DNA of 64,000 bases, taken from assembly GCA_030760725.1 (NCBI GenBank), contig JASWHV010000008.1, positions 57,015,671 to 57,079,670 of the forward strand, given 5' to 3'. The notes beneath the pieces are model-generated. The model searched no databases and was not told the origin of the DNA. It worked only from the letters and a program-made list of their open reading frames with translations. Positions 10,542 through 22,849 of this stretch are shown here, in pieces. The DNA is from Neostapfia colusana (taxonomy: Eukaryota; Streptophyta; Magnoliopsida; Poales; Poaceae). The position numbers and the translations under genes were made by a program. Each line of letters starts with the position of its first letter. Position 1 is the stretch's first letter.

Positions 10542-12240
10542 AGTAGGACGCTTTGCCTGCCTGCAATCACGTGAGAAATGGAACAGCTGCCCACAAGTAT
10601 AGATTGTCGGCTCTGGCTTCTGGCATCCTGAGGTGGACGATTTCTATCGGTGCCTTGCTGCTGCAGGTAGGCAGTAGGAACCATACGGGCAAGCTGCTGG
10701 TGTTGTTGCTGCAAGTATTGTTGTTGGGTCTGAATTGAGGAGTAGTTTGGCCAGAAAAATCGGCCCGATTGTGGGCGTAGCATTGCTTTGATTTTTTGCC
10801 CGGTCGGAGAGCGATAAAGCAACCGGTATTTTGGTGGTGGTCCACTATAGCTGCCACCACCGGATCCACTCTGAGCAATATTCCTCTTTTTCTTTTCAGC
10901 TTGATGAGTGTGGTGTGCCTCTTCTTTAATGATTGCTGCATTCACAAGGTCCAGGAAAGACCCACCATGATGTATGGCAAGCTTATCCCTCAACTTGGTG
11001 TTGAGACCACGGAAGAAGCATTCTCTTTTCTTGGCGTCGGTATTCACGTACTCTGGTGCGTACTGTTAGGGATGGCAATCGCACCCGCGGATGCGGGTAC
11101 CTGACGGGTTTTGCACCCGACAGGTGTGGGTGCGGGTGGGATTTTGCACCCGCGGGTCTAACCCGCACCCGACCCGACTTGTGGCGGGTGCGGGTGCGGG
11201 TTTTATTTTGCACCCGCGGGTACCCGACGGGCACCCGAAATGATTTATGTTTATAATTTTAAAGTCAAATTTTATTGTGTTATATTATTTAATTGTTTCA
11301 TATTACTTATCAAGACCTATATTTATAGTCTTTATAAGTAACTTAATATTTTTGTTGTATTGTCATTCAAAATGGATGATTTTTTAGATTTATTTTATTA
11401 ACTGTTCTAGTATGTTTATAAAAAAGTCAAACCCGATGGGTGCTGGTGCGAATTTTCACCCGCGGGTGCGGGTCTCAAATTCCACCCGCAACCTTTTTTA
11501 TTTCGGGCAGGTTTTTGCTCCACCTGACCCGAACCCAACCCATTGGCATCCCTACGTACTGTGCCAAGTGGTTAAAAGCCTTCGAGTATTCAAGTCCACT
11601 CTTGCGTCCTTGCTTTAGCTCGAGAAATTCTTGAAGTTTCTTTTGCATACACCCGTAGGTATGTGATGGGCATGGAAGGCTTCGTGAAATTCAGTCCATG
11701 TCACTTGATGATCGGCGGGAACCGTGGCCATGTAGTTTGCCCACCAAGCTCCCGCCAAACCATGGAGTTGTTGTCTGCAAATAGTGTCTTTTGGACTTTT
11801 GGGCATTGGAGAATACCAAACTTTGACTCAATGGTTCTCAACCAGTTGTCAGATTCAAGTGATTCAGCCTCCTCGGTGAATACGGGCGGGTGAGTTACGA
11901 GAAAGTCTGCATAAGTGCTCCCTTGAGGTGGATGAGGAGCACCCTCATGACGATGCCCGGTAGCAGTGTTCTGCACAAGAGCACGGAGGAGTTCCGTATT
12001 CTCTTGATGCGATCCCAGCATAGTCAGAATCGCCTCCGCCAAAGTGGGTGGTGGTGGCTGCGGTGGCTCCTGCTGGGGCTGTTGTTGCTCTCCTTGTGGC
12101 TGTTGTTGCTGCTGCTCCCACGGTTGATGTGACTGCTGCCGCTGTTGTGAGGACTGTGGCTGTTGCAATTGATGTGGCGGCTACTGCTGCAAAGAGTCAT
12201 CATCGCCGCGGCTAGTGTCAATGAACTCGTTCACGGAACA
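10463..12240 (-). pseudogene. Gag of G2, split by a hAT element
   Basis: The N-terminal part (12240-11563) is Gln-rich with long QQ runs, then a Gag core containing YADFLVTHPPVF and LHGLAGAWWANYMATVP. The remaining part (11058-10463) holds REC..FRGLN..LRDKL, a basic spacer and a decayed zinc knuckle (YTCGQLFHFSRDC, first Cys lost). The 488-bp hAT element plus an 8-bp duplication separates the halves; in-frame stops also exist (for example near 12182). The start is uncertain. Confidence 0.8.
11067..11554. mobile_element. Non-autonomous hAT-type element in G2 gag
   Basis: The element is 488 bp with terminal inverted repeats TAGGGATGGCAA / TTGGCATCCCTA and a perfect 8-bp target duplication CGTACTGT (11059-11066 and 11555-11562), the hAT hallmark. 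It has no transposase. Both ends carry many copies of CACCCGCGGGT/GCGGGTGCGGGT-like sequence in opposing orientation, while the centre (11240-11410) is AT-rich, so the strands could pair into a long hairpin. Confidence 0.93.
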
Positions 12241-13014
12241 CATACGAGTCATTCTGAATAAAAAAATGATGAATACATGGTTAATTTTCAAGATTTTCCC
12301 TATAATAAGCATTTCTCAAAAATTAATAGCCATAGTAATCACATCACATCTATACGGGCAGCAACAACTTTGCATTATCATGATGAACATGGGTACCTGA
12401 CTTCGTGGTCATTGAGTTATGAGATTCCAATGTTGACAGCTAATCTGAAAAATTCCAGAAGCTGGTTGCCCATTGAGGTACCTGACTTCGTGGTCATTTT
12501 CCAGACAGTTCTGATTAGAATCTACAAATACTCAAAACCACAAAGTTGTAGAATATCTCACATGCTTTCTTACGATGTAGTATGACCCCAATTGAGTTTT
12601 ATACGAGGAAATATGGCCAAAATACAGAAACATCCAGAGGCACTTTCCTCAGTGCTGATTCTGGAATAATCTGCAGAAATGGGGCATTTCAACCAACTTC
12701 GGATGGAATTCGACAACAGAAGAGTTGGAAAGGACTTCCATACCTTTCCAACGATGTACCACACAGCCCTGTTGGTTAAACGCATTAGAAGTTGTGCTCT
12801 GTTAAAACCGGACTAACAATCTGTTATGAAAACAGAGTTCACCCTATTTCAAAAACATAAAACCGCAGTAACCAAGATGGTTCTCTTTTGAAAAAGGTAG
12901 GAGATTACAAGGTTTAAAGATTGTTTTATCTAGTATCAAGGTCCATGAGAAGGTTAGAGGCTCGGATTGGTTGTTTAGGCCAAATTTGGTAAAACACTCG
13001 ACTTTTAATACCAT
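12241..13014 (-). other. 5' untranslated region of G2 with weak PBS
   Basis: No coding sequence is seen. A 22-base direct repeat starting ggtacctgacttcg occurs at 12392 and 12477, 85 bases apart. At 13002-13013 the minus strand reads TGGTATTAAAAG, matching the initiator-Met PBS TGGTATCAGAGC at 8 of 12 positions; three of the four differences are C-to-T or G-to-A changes. It lies one base from a TG (13015), which I take as the LTR edge. Confidence 0.5.
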
Positions 13015-14384
13015 TGATAATATATGCATATTATTGTTTTTTTACATAATGATAATGATGCATGTCAGGGGATTCATGGTTTATAAATGAACATGTTGGT
13101 GCGACGTGCCTCTCAAAAAAAATTCTAGTCCGTATTTACCCGGCATACGCATATCGGTGACACTTAATCGGTCTCTCTCAAATGCATTATATACGTACTC
13201 CTGTAGTTAGTGTACCTGCAGAAGATTAGTCACATCAACAGATTCCTCACCTCAACTCCTAAAAATATACTAAACATATCATAAACATTACATAAAACTC
13301 ATAGGCGAATGAAGACCCAAAAACAATCCATAAAACAATATCCACAAACAACCAAATAAAGTCACACTCATAACCTAATTATACTAAAAGAGCACCAACA
13401 TTAAAATAAGTAAACACCAAAAAAATACTTCATCAACCAACCTAATTTACCTTCCTACTTCAATCATATCCGTAGTTGCAAGTATGGAAACAATGTTAGA
13501 TTTATCACCTTCCATATATTCTAATAACATCATCATGTGAGCTTAATACTAACATCACCATAGTGTTTCATTTTCGAAAATAAGTCACTTTTAAAATATG
13601 CAATTGTTCCCGACCTTCTCGGATGCCACGCTGTGACTGTCGGTTGCCCGAAAGAAACCGACACAATCACGCCACAGGATCTTTGCATGGGATGGTGACA
13701 CGTGATGCATCACCACTAATTGCATATACGAGCGACATAATTTAAAAACAACATACATCAAGTTCAAGTGTCGTACATAGGTTAATCGTTGCAAAGTACA
13801 TGAGAGTAGAAAAATACGAGTAGTAACGGAGTATTCTCTCGTAACGACATTTAGCAAAACAGCGTGCCATAGCCCAATGGCACGCCATACTAGCAACACA
13901 CAAATCAATCCAGCGGCAACTCAGGCTCCCATTATGCCACCCATCCCTGAGGCAGTGTTGCAATATTAGGGAAGTCCTCATATGCATTGTTCCGGTACAA
14001 AATCAATACTTGCTCAAGGGGCCGACTACGACACGATCCTATATTGACATGAGCAAGCCTATCCAAACGGCACCCATGTACCGCTGCCCTACATGCTCGT
14101 TCGGTCTCAAATTTCATTAAAAGATGATTAACCCACATAAATCCTCATGTTGACGCCATACCATCATGAGTAGTCCCCACTTACTCATTCCTAGTGTTCG
14201 AACATGGTGATTAGCATAGCATAGGTAGGTTCTAAGTCCCATTCAAACCCTAGGCTTTATGGTCATGCAAGTGGGTTTCATCCAACATCTAAACGTAATG
14301 CACATAAAACAAATAAAACTCCCGAACAGAGGAGATTATATAAAAGGATCCAATTCAAGAATTATGAGCAAAACTGGGGCTTGC

Positions 14385-14465
14385 CTTGCGCTATGTTAGT
14401 GCTTAAGTTAAGGTTCAGCTGAGCTTCTTCCTCCTCTTGTTGTACCTCCTCGAGCTCCTCGGTCC
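14385..14465 (-). other. Candidate acidic LTR exon of G2
   Basis: The 81-nt stretch on the minus strand is bounded by AAATAG upstream and AAG|GCAAGC downstream, open in phase 1 and acidic (TEELEEVQQEEEEAQ). It matches the position and form of exon M in the other LTRs, but I could not find a convincing terminal exon here. Confidence 0.4.
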
Positions 14466-16279
14466 CTATTTTATGCCACATATGCAAAAAGAAAATCAAT
14501 CGCTAACTTAATCATATAGGTGCATAAAGTGTAATTGTGATTAAAATAAACCTAAAAATCAACTTAGTGTGACTCAATATTGTTTAGCAACATGATGATC
14601 AAATATAGCAGCCGGTAGTAAGGTTTAAGATAACCTATTAAAAATGCATATAGTTCTCACTTTAGTGTTTATGTGCCTTTATGCAAATCCTAGAATTAAA
14701 ATAGTTTTCCATGGGCAATGGAGCTGAAATTTTTATGGCAAGCTTCTGGGATTATTAAAAGGGCTCTTGCAAACTTTGAGGTGAAACCATCTAAGTGTGG
14801 GCTCACAGTAAAAATAATAGTTAGATATGCCTTATTATACCACTGGTAATTAACACAGTTCTGAAAGAGAAATGAGGCTGAAATTTTTATGGTGGTCTAG
14901 CATATATAGGTGGAGCATGCTGGCAAAATTTGGGCTCAATCAAAACAGCAGAGGCCCCACAATTGATATAATGTTGTTTAGAAAAATTAAATCACCCAGA
15001 AATTATTATTGGTTTTCATGATAGAAAAAGACCACAGCTTCATAGAGGAGGATGTTACGGACTCAACGAAATTGGTTTCATAATTTTTGGAATTTCCTAC
15101 AATTATTTTTGAATTTTTAAATTGGGGCAACTTTCTGGAATACTTCTGGGCCGAGAAACAATGGGAAAAAGAGGGTGGGCGGCTGACTGGTGGGGCCCAG
15201 GGCCCTTTCTTCTTCCTTCAGCCAAGGCACGTACAGAGGGCCATTGGAGCTCGCCGGAAAATGAAGGAAGCTCGCCTGGGGCATCTAATGGCCCTTTTTC
15301 TTGCCAATTCACTTGATGCGGAGGAGGAAGACACGTAGAACACAATGGTGGGGTGGAAATAATGGGGAAGAGGCTGGAGCGGGCTGGCGGCGAGCAACGG
15401 CCGGCGACGTAACGGCGGTGTTCTGCTCACAATTGAAGGCACATGAAGGCTCGTCGCAAACTTCTACAGCTTCGTGGGGGAGGTGAAGAACATTGGCACA
15501 TACCCAAATTTCCATGGGGAGGCTCCTAAGGTGGGGCGCACCGTGAGGGTGGGGGCATTTCCATGGTGGCGGCCACAATATTTCGTTTTTCAGAGCAATC
15601 AAATGGCCATTTGTCCCTCTACTAGCTCAGGGAGGTGCACAAGGAAGTGTAGAGTCTGCCCCCTAACTGAAATGGGGCGGTTTGCGCCGTGCATGGAGAA
15701 TTTAACAACATCTTGCTCTACGGGTTGCACATGGAGAAGAACCCTAAATCCAAGCCATTAGAGCTGGGGAGTGGGGAAACAAAGGCTGAGAGAGCTAGAA
15801 CAGAGCTGGGCGCACCTTATAGTCACCTCGGTTGAGCGGAAAAGGGTGTCCAACGGCCCTGCACCTTGAGCTCCGGTGACTTGGCGAAGATGACGACGGA
15901 GGAGGAAAGAACTTGCTTGTCGAGAGTGTCTGTGAGCTGGGCTAATTGAGAGCGAGGTGAAGTGCGGGAGAAGACAAAAGTGTGGCACCTTTACTTGCCT
16001 GGGTGGTGGCTGGCAGGTGAGGAGGATGTGTGGCAGCCAGGGCACGGGGGCGCTGGAGGGAGAGAGACAGAGGAGTATGAAGCTGCCAGGTGGGGTCCAG
16101 TGACCAGAAACAGAACAACAAGTTTTTCACAGTGGCAAGCAGACTTTAAATTTGCAAAACAAATAGCAAACAAGCCCCAAAAATTATGAAATTTTGACGG
16201 CGGATTTATGACATCTTAAACTAAAATATGAAATATCAAACTCACAGTTTCAGTGTAATTAGCAGGGGGTTTATTATTT

Positions 16280-16400
16280 GGGTTTATTGTGATTTTACCC
16301 CTGTTTTAAAGGTTAATTGTGATTTTACCCTTCAATTTTAGGCTTTGTGAATTTACCCCTCCGTTTTAGAAACGAGTCCACAGTTTGCCCCTGATTCTTA
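16280..16400 (+). repeat. Left terminal inverted repeat of the MULE
   Basis: It contains three phased copies of a TTGTGAaTTTACCC-like unit (about 16287, 16316 and 16347), then a segment with cacagtttgcccc. The right end carries the same three-unit structure in inverse order. Such repeats are likely transposase binding sites. Confidence 0.75.
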
Positions 16401-17085
16401 ACACCGTTAAGTTAGGAGGATTAAAGAGTTTTACAAAAAGGAAATAAAAGATTTAGAAATCAGAATAGACCATCTTACCCTTCAATGACCAAACGGTTAG
16501 TATTCAGTACGTAGAGAAGCCGCCGCTCACGATCGATCTTCCCGGTGCCGCTGGGACTTCGACGCCCGCTGTGCCGCACGACGCCAGCGGAGCCGGCGCG
16601 GCTTCCCGCTCGCCCGCCTCCCTACGTATGCGTGTGCCGCGCAACGCCAGCGGAGCCTTCCCGCTCGCCCGCCTCCCTACGTATGCGGCTTCCTGCTCGC
16701 CCGCCCCACTGCGGCCGCTGCGCCCACGGAGGTCGCCCGCTCGCCCGCGGAGGGTGCCTGCTCGCCCGCTCCCCGCAGAGATCGGCCAGAGCCCGCTCGT
16801 GGTATGTGGTATATTTTGATTCATTGAGAAATTGTATTCAGGATGACTCACTGATCGTTTAATTTTAGTTCAGAATTAATTGTACAGTTTATCAACAAGA
16901 ATGGTCACAAGAACAGTGAATTCCAATACTGAATTTGTGGGTAAGTATTTCGCCTTTTTAGCCTGTGTGTATTCAATTAGTGTGTGTTCATAACAAAGTT
17001 GTTGTTAGTGTGTGTTCTAAAATATTGAAATTGTTTATGCTGTGATATGTAGATCCATATGTAATGATTTGCATGTTGTTGTTAG

Positions 17086-19195
17086 TGTTGCTTCCTATTT
17101 TGCTATGCCGGATGGGAATCAAAGCGCTATTATCGAAGAACTACTTTGCCACCATGTGTTTTTGACAGACAAACTTGTGGCTTGCTGAATTCGGTAGATT
17201 ACATAGGTGGCAAATGCATATGGGGTTCAAAGCAATGCATAACCTTGTGGCGTTCTACTTTGGATGATTTTGCAATTGAGATAAAAACCGATGAACAACT
17301 TTTAGAATGGTTTTACCTAAGTCTTGAGAATGGGGTTATGCATATTGATGTTGAGATCAAATATTTTGATGGGCCATTGCAATTTTCACCTACTAAACGT
17401 CGGTGCCACCCTAAAGTGAGGAAGAGATTGATTGAGAGACATCAAGTATTACACCAACAAATATGAACACTCCTGCTAATCTATCACAAGTCACTCAAGA
17501 TATGCCTAATTTTGCAAATGTGGATGCATATTCTGACATCGAATCACTTAGAGCGCTAAGTGATAGCAGCTATGACAGTGATTTGGCTTCATCATCTGAC
17601 TCTGAATTTTATTCTGATCATGAATTTGATCCAGACAGTGAAATAGTTGATCAGGATGATGTCTCTGTTTTTTTATATGATGTTGATGAGCTAGATACTG
17701 AAACACATTGTGGTGATGTGTGTTTCAAAAGGTTCTTTGTAGCTCTCAAACCATGCATTTATGGTTTTTTGAAAGGGTGTAGACCCTATATTGCTATGGA
17801 CTGTGGTCACATAGCAGGAAGGTCAAGAGGTCAATTGGCATCAGCTGTTACAGTGGATGGTCATAACTGGCTATTTCCAGTGGCTTATGGAGTGATAGAG
17901 ACGGAGTCTAAGGAAAGTTGGATATGGTCCATTCAGAACTTGAAGAAAGCTATTAGTACTCCTACAGGTTGAACATCTAACAACTTTTACTTTTGCTTGG
18001 CCCAATTTTCTATAACTCTTACTAACATGTGTATATACAGGTCTGGTTATCAGTACGGATGCTTGCAAAGGACTTGAGGAAGATGTACATCATGTGTATC
18101 CAGGTGTGGAACATAGGGAGTGCATGAGGCACTTATGGAAGAACATGAAAAAACACTACTATGCACAGAATATGTGGGCTACCACTAAGAGTTTCACAGT
18201 TGAGAGATACAATTATCACATCGGTAAGATAGAGGAAAAGGCTCCAGATGTCCTTGCATGGTTGGATGATCATCATCCATTTGTTTGGACAAGAAGCAAA
18301 TTCACCGAACAATCCAAGGTAGATTACATCAATGACAACCTCTCTAAATGTATCAGTAGTTGGGTGTCAAAAACAAAGGACCAACATATTGTAGACATGC
18401 TTAATAAGATAAGGCAAATGATCATAACAAAGTTTGTTGTGAGAAATAAGATTATCAGAAACATGCATGGTACAATAATTCCTTCTGTTATTCGGGATTT
18501 GAATGCTAAAAGCAAGGCTATAAAAGATCATGAGGTCTTAATATGTGGAGGTGTGACTGCTGAAGTAACTGTATCCACAATAAGGCATGCAATCAATATG
18601 GACCAAAAGACTTGTAGCTGTAGGGCATGGCAAGTGACTGGAAAACCATGTAACCATGCTTTGGCTGTTATCGCAAAGCTTAGTAGAGCGGTGCAGATGG
18701 AAGAATTTGTTCATCAATTATTTTCTGTTGACATGTTGAGAAAGACATACACAGATGTTTTCAATCCAATGACATCCAAGCATCAGTGTACATGTATTGA
18801 TTTAGGCTACAAAATGCGCAAACCTAAATTAAGGAGAAAACCAGGGAGGCCAAGAAAAACAAGAATCAAAGCATATGGATAGGTTGGCACAAAGAAGAAG
18901 AGAAAATGTAGTGAATGTCATGAACTAGGCCGTACAACCAAGCATTGTCAAGGAGGTCCCACAACTAAAGAGAAGAAAATGAGACTTTCATCTATAGAAA
19001 ATACATCAAAGTAAGATTTTTTAAATTAATTATTTCTGAATTTTACAATTATTACTATACGCTTGTGAACTCATTCGTATTTACTCTCTATTATGAAGTG
19101 CAAGTAATTCAAGTGGAAGAGGAAGAGGAAGGGGAAGGACAAGAGGAGGAAGACGAGGAAGAGGGGAGAAACTATCAACATCGTTGGGACTCTAA
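17086..19195 (+). pseudogene. MULE transposase (MuDR/SWIM type), degenerate
   Basis: The first readable exon (17086-17466) holds the N-terminal MULE domain and ends in TGA, overlapping an ATG (17463) in another frame, probably a frameshift. The second stretch (17463-17967) has an acidic Ser/Asp-rich spacer, then the DDE core with first catalytic Asp in IAMDCGHIAGR (residue 113). A 73-bp intron (17968-18040) has GT...AG and a perfect TACTAAC-like branch point. The next exon starts LVISTDACKGL (second Asp) and contains the SWIM finger CSC-x9-CNH at residues 174-188 of the frame from 18094. TAG 18880-18882 cuts off a knuckle (CSECHELG). A last exon (about 19099-19195) encodes a GRGRGRG tail. The segment between the spacer and the DDE core looks shortened relative to usual MULE proteins. 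Confidence 0.85.
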
Positions 19196-19699
19196 TGATT
19201 ATCTTAGTTATGTATTAGGTGTTGTTTTTTATGAACATGCGGTTAATAAGACTTCTTTGGACTTATTATGTGATTTAATTTGAGTTGCACAATATGGCTA
19301 TGTGATATTTTGTGCTATTTTATATGTCTATGTTTGTTATCAACATAGTGTTGCTTAAATGTTGTGTTAATATTGAAAAATGCTCTTAAAATGCTGCTGA
19401 AATGTTGTGTAAATATTGCTGAAATTTGTGTAAATAATTTTCTAAGATATTGTTGAAATATTATCAAAATATTGTTGAAATATTGTCAAAATGTTGCTAA
19501 ACTATCATTGAAAAAATGGCCAAATTATAATGAATTTCATTGGAAAATTGAATTTATTTTGAAATTAAAAAATGTTCAAAATTTTAAAAGTATTTTGTTC
19601 AAAATATACTACATACATCATGAATCTGTTAATATGACTATATTAATATAGTGGTAAAATCAGAAAAATAAATTAAATTATGGGTAACATTAAAAGGGC

Positions 19700-19862
19700 A
19701 TTTATGTCCTTTTTCTCATATTTAACACCATTAACAAGCACTAACGGAATAGGGGTATACACTGGATTCATTTTCGAAAAGGAGGGGTAATTTCACAAAC
19801 TCTCAGTTTGGAGGGTAGAATCACAATGAACTTCCAATTAGAGGTAAAATCACAATAGGTCC
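19700..19862 (-). repeat. Right terminal inverted repeat of the MULE
   Basis: The reverse complement of this end matches the left end over more than 100 bases with scattered mismatches, including three TTGTGA..TACC units and the AACACCATTAAC segment. Confidence 0.75.
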
Positions 19863-20291
19863 TTATTATTTTCTTGTATAGACATCCATATGAGCTCAAT
19901 TGACATTATTCAATCTCTATTGATGCTCCATTTATCTGTTGTTGTACAGGAATGATAGGATGGAGTAAACATGATGATGGAATTGAAAATTTGAGCATGA
20001 ACACGATGATACAAACTTTAATTATATGAGGCCCACATATAAATTTTAGTGGTTTGCCCACACTTAGCCACACCTTGCAATAACTTGTAAGAGCTGAAAA
20101 TAAGGTGGATATACACAGTTTACTTGATGGAAGTGTGATGCACCATGCCATGCTTGGTGATGCAAATCTAGTGAGATGCATATGTGCAAATATGAAAGTT
20201 TCACATGCTCCTTGAGGAGAAAACTATGAAATATACTAGCAAATTCTAGTGAGTTTAATTTGAGTGGTGAGAATAGAAATGTGAACTGTTA

Positions 20292-21092
20292 TACTTTTGA
20301 TAAAAACGATATAAATTTTGGCACTGCCATATAACCCAACAAATCGTTGCCACCCTAATAGTACAAGTGGTTTTAATTTATTGCTAATCCCCCCTAGCCA
20401 ATTACCAAACATATTTAATACACTAGTAGGGCCTACATAGTTTACCGCCACATGTGCAGTATTCAAAATTGATTGCGCAAACTGACACTTAAAGAACAGG
20501 TGTTGTATTGTTTTATTTTTGTAACAAAAGCAGCAAGTCATGTTACCATTCTAGTTGTGTCTAGCTACGTTATCCTTTATACATCACTATGTAACTACCG
20601 AATGAAAATTTTAGTCCATATATAATCTTTTATTAGTATTAGGCACATCTGGATTTATTAACGCAGATAGTGTGATATCACAAAGAATTGTGCACTAGAG
20701 ACTAAATTCATCAAAATTCATCCTTCTCCCGCGATAACATTACATGAGAAAGTTTTGAGCATTTCATTCCAGGCTATTCATTTCAGGTCTGTCATATCTC
20801 TGTGCCATGAGAAATTCAAGTGTGGGTTAGAAAACACTTTTGTTACCGTCGTCTGTTTTCCACGAAAAATATGATACAAGAAGGACTGTTGGTCCCTCTG
20901 TCGAAGAACCTATCCATTAACCTTCCCAAAAAGTTACTTGTGTGCCATTCTTAATTATAATGGCTTTAAAATGGAGAAAGCCCTATTTCACCTTCATTAG
21001 GTCGGCCCAAAACTGGGAGTCACCTGATTTCGAATAAGCCTGAGAAAGTGGTTTAGAGCCCAAGTATTTGTTGTACAATAGTTGCTGCCACG
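20292..21092 (-). mobile_element. LINE remnant, 3' end of ORF2 (zf-RVT region)
   Basis: Read with stops, the minus strand gives the plant L1-type C-terminus: WQQLLYNKYLGSK, SGDSQFWADLMKVK, KNGTQVTFWEG, and finally the zinc-binding CCFCYKNKTIQHLFFKCQFA block (about 20470-20540). The upstream part continues on the other side of G3 at 37986-38061. This is probably the oldest layer of the nest. It is broken by many stops. Confidence 0.82.
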
Positions 21093-21723
21093 TGTTGGTG
21101 TAGCTTGACGGTAGGCTTCAGAACTTAGATGAAAACTCGGCGTTGAACGAAGTTTCGGTGATGAATGGGATAACCTTCTCTCTTTCGTAGAGAAGAACCG
21201 GATGCTTTTCTCGACAAAGCACCAAAGGACTACGAACTAGCTAGGAAAACTAAGAAAACTATGAAGAACTAAGAAAAAGTAAAAGATACAAATGTTTTGA
21301 TCGGGATTGAGCTTGTTTTTCGTCTCGGCAGCAGGCTGCCTTTAAATAGACCCGATACATATTTGGCTCTTAGCTAACTACGACTATTCTCTATCTCAAA
21401 CTTAAACTCTAAGCTATCCTATCTCTAACTTATCTCTTTGACGTTTACACACAAATATGTCACGTATCCACCTTCTAGAATCTATTTACGATATTTCGCA
21501 CAAGTGTGTGGCGGTACATTATCAAGTTTAGCCAGAAATCTCCTTAAATCTTTCTTCAGCCTAGACATCTTGCAGTTTTGGCGCTTTTATCTTGCTGCCG
21601 CAAGGTAAATCTCGGTTCCCGGCTGATTTTCCCACCCGTGCACTTGCACCTTGGATTTCTATGATAAAACTACCTCCCGCACCACGTTTCTAGGCATTTT
21701 TCACCTGCAATGAACACCCAACA
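21093..21723 (-). repeat. Left LTR of G3
   Basis: 631 bp, TG...CA. The right copy is 28504-28737 plus 37574-37980. A polypurine tract (AAAACAGGGGTTATG on the minus strand) lies just inside at 21724-21738. Confidence 0.92.
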
Positions 21724-21958
21724 CATAACCCCTGTTTTTAGGCAATTAAGGTGCACCGAAAAACATCTTTTTAGCCACGATTCATCAAACAAATTGGTTG
21801 TTTAACCTTGCAACTTCTAGATAAATTAAACCGCAGAATTGGAGAAGAACACCCTTCCCGCCATACACTAGGATAATACTTCTTTAAGTATCTCCCATTG
21901 ATAGCTTTGCCTGGATTTTCCCCTTGCAAGTTTTCCATGAAGTATGCAGTCCCTGGAA

Positions 21959-22753
21959 CTATACCAACAATCTTTCTTGTTCCATAGCCGATAGATTGTT
22001 TTGTTGAGCTACTCTACAAGCTTGCAATTTATTATCAATAGTAAGCACAACTTCTTGCCCATACACAAGCTCAAAAGGAGTTACCTTGGTGGCACCATGT
22101 TTGGAGATCCTGTGAGCCCATAATGCTTCACTCAAAGTCCCATGCCACCTTCCTGGTTTCTCCTTTATCCTCTTCTTAATCAGTTTGATCAAGATCTTGT
22201 TGCTAGCTTCGGCTTGTCCATTTGTTTGAGCATAATATTATAAAGAATTCAATAGATTTGTCTTAAAAACCCCCGCAAATTCTCTGAATTGATATGACAA
22301 GAATTATCCTCCTTGATCTGTGGTTAGAGTTTGTGGAACACCAAATCTATGTATGATATGTTCTAAAACAAAGCCTATTACCTCCTTGTAGGTATTGTTC
22401 TTCAATGGGATGGCCTCTGTCCACTTGGTGAAGTAATCTGTTGCAACCAACACAAAACGAGGCTTATTGGATGATGAAGGATGTATCTCACCAATTAAGT
22501 CCAATCCCCATCCTCTAAACGGCCATGGTTTCACAATAGGATGTAACACACTAGCTGGAGCCAACTGGATGTCTCTAAACCTTTGGCAAGCTTCACACCC
22601 CTTGTAATACTTGCAGCAGTCACTTTGCATGGTTGGCCAATAGAATCCTGCCCTCTTCAACATCCACTCCATCTTATGAGCTGACTGGTGTGTACCACAA
22701 AGTCCTTCATGCACATCACCCATGGCTTCTTTGGCTTTTCTTGATCTAAGCAT
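21959..22753 (-). pseudogene. Integrase of G3
   Basis: Zinc-binding HHCC part is present (GTHQSAHKMEWML ... CEACQRF), followed by catalytic Asp residues in GLDLIGEIHP and LTTDQGG. A break near 22300-22190 interrupts the region of the catalytic Glu, then the frame resumes with ALWAHRISKHGATKVTPFE and LVYGQEVV. The C-terminus is lost to frame breaks before the left LTR. Confidence 0.85.
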
Positions 22754-22849
22754 CTCAGCAGAAGACCATCTATAGTTCGGCGATATAACTCATCATTGAT
22801 CAAGGTGTATTTCAAAGCTTGATGCCGAACCTTCTTGTCCTTGCACTCA

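Larger units (their letters stand above)
16280..19862 (+). mobile_element. MULE (Mutator-like) DNA transposon
   Basis: The element is 3583 bp with a perfect 9-bp target duplication ttattattt (16271-16279 and 19863-19871). The uninterrupted site is visible in the other G2 LTR at about 6612. Terminal inverted repeats of over 100 bp begin GGGTTTATTGTGATTTTACC on the left and GGACCTATTGTGATTTTACC on the right strand. It carries one broken transposase gene on the plus strand. Both ends are intact enough to be recognised by an active relative. Confidence 0.95.
6243..20291 (-). mobile_element. Ty3/gypsy retrotransposon G2, chromodomain type, with nested insertions
   Basis: A left LTR remnant (6243-7044) and a right LTR (about 13015-20291) share long direct similarity, for example the block from 15868 and the block ending gtgaactgtta. 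The internal region (7045-13014) carries gag, protease, RT, RNase H, integrase and a chromodomain-like tail on the minus strand, all decayed. Three later insertions interrupt it: G1 in the left LTR, a hAT element in gag, and a MULE in the right LTR. Its right end abuts LINE sequence at 20292. Confidence 0.88.
13015..20291 (-). repeat. Right LTR of G2, interrupted by a MULE
   Basis: The inner edge is inferred from the weak PBS at 13002-13013; the outer edge (20291) is fixed by similarity with the left LTR. Without the MULE and its target duplication the LTR is about 3.7 kb. The stretch 13015-15860 has no gene. It holds a hairpin-forming block (about 13632-13663), a candidate acidic exon (14385-14465) and a GC-rich promoter-like area (15140-15780). 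Confidence 0.7.

Noticed and set aside
13591..14138. Minus-strand frames as a gene, or as the terminal acidic exon of G2
   Set aside because: No motif, and no acceptor giving an acidic phase-1 reading to a stop was found; candidate acceptors give short non-acidic peptides.
15052..15062. TGTTACGGACTC as the inner edge of the G2 right LTR
   Set aside because: No primer binding site lies beside it, whereas a weak Met-type PBS sits beside TG at 13015. It remains an alternative.
19065..19283. Plus-strand Glu-rich protein of 72 residues
   Set aside because: It is the wrong frame of the GRGRGRG tail of the MULE transposase.
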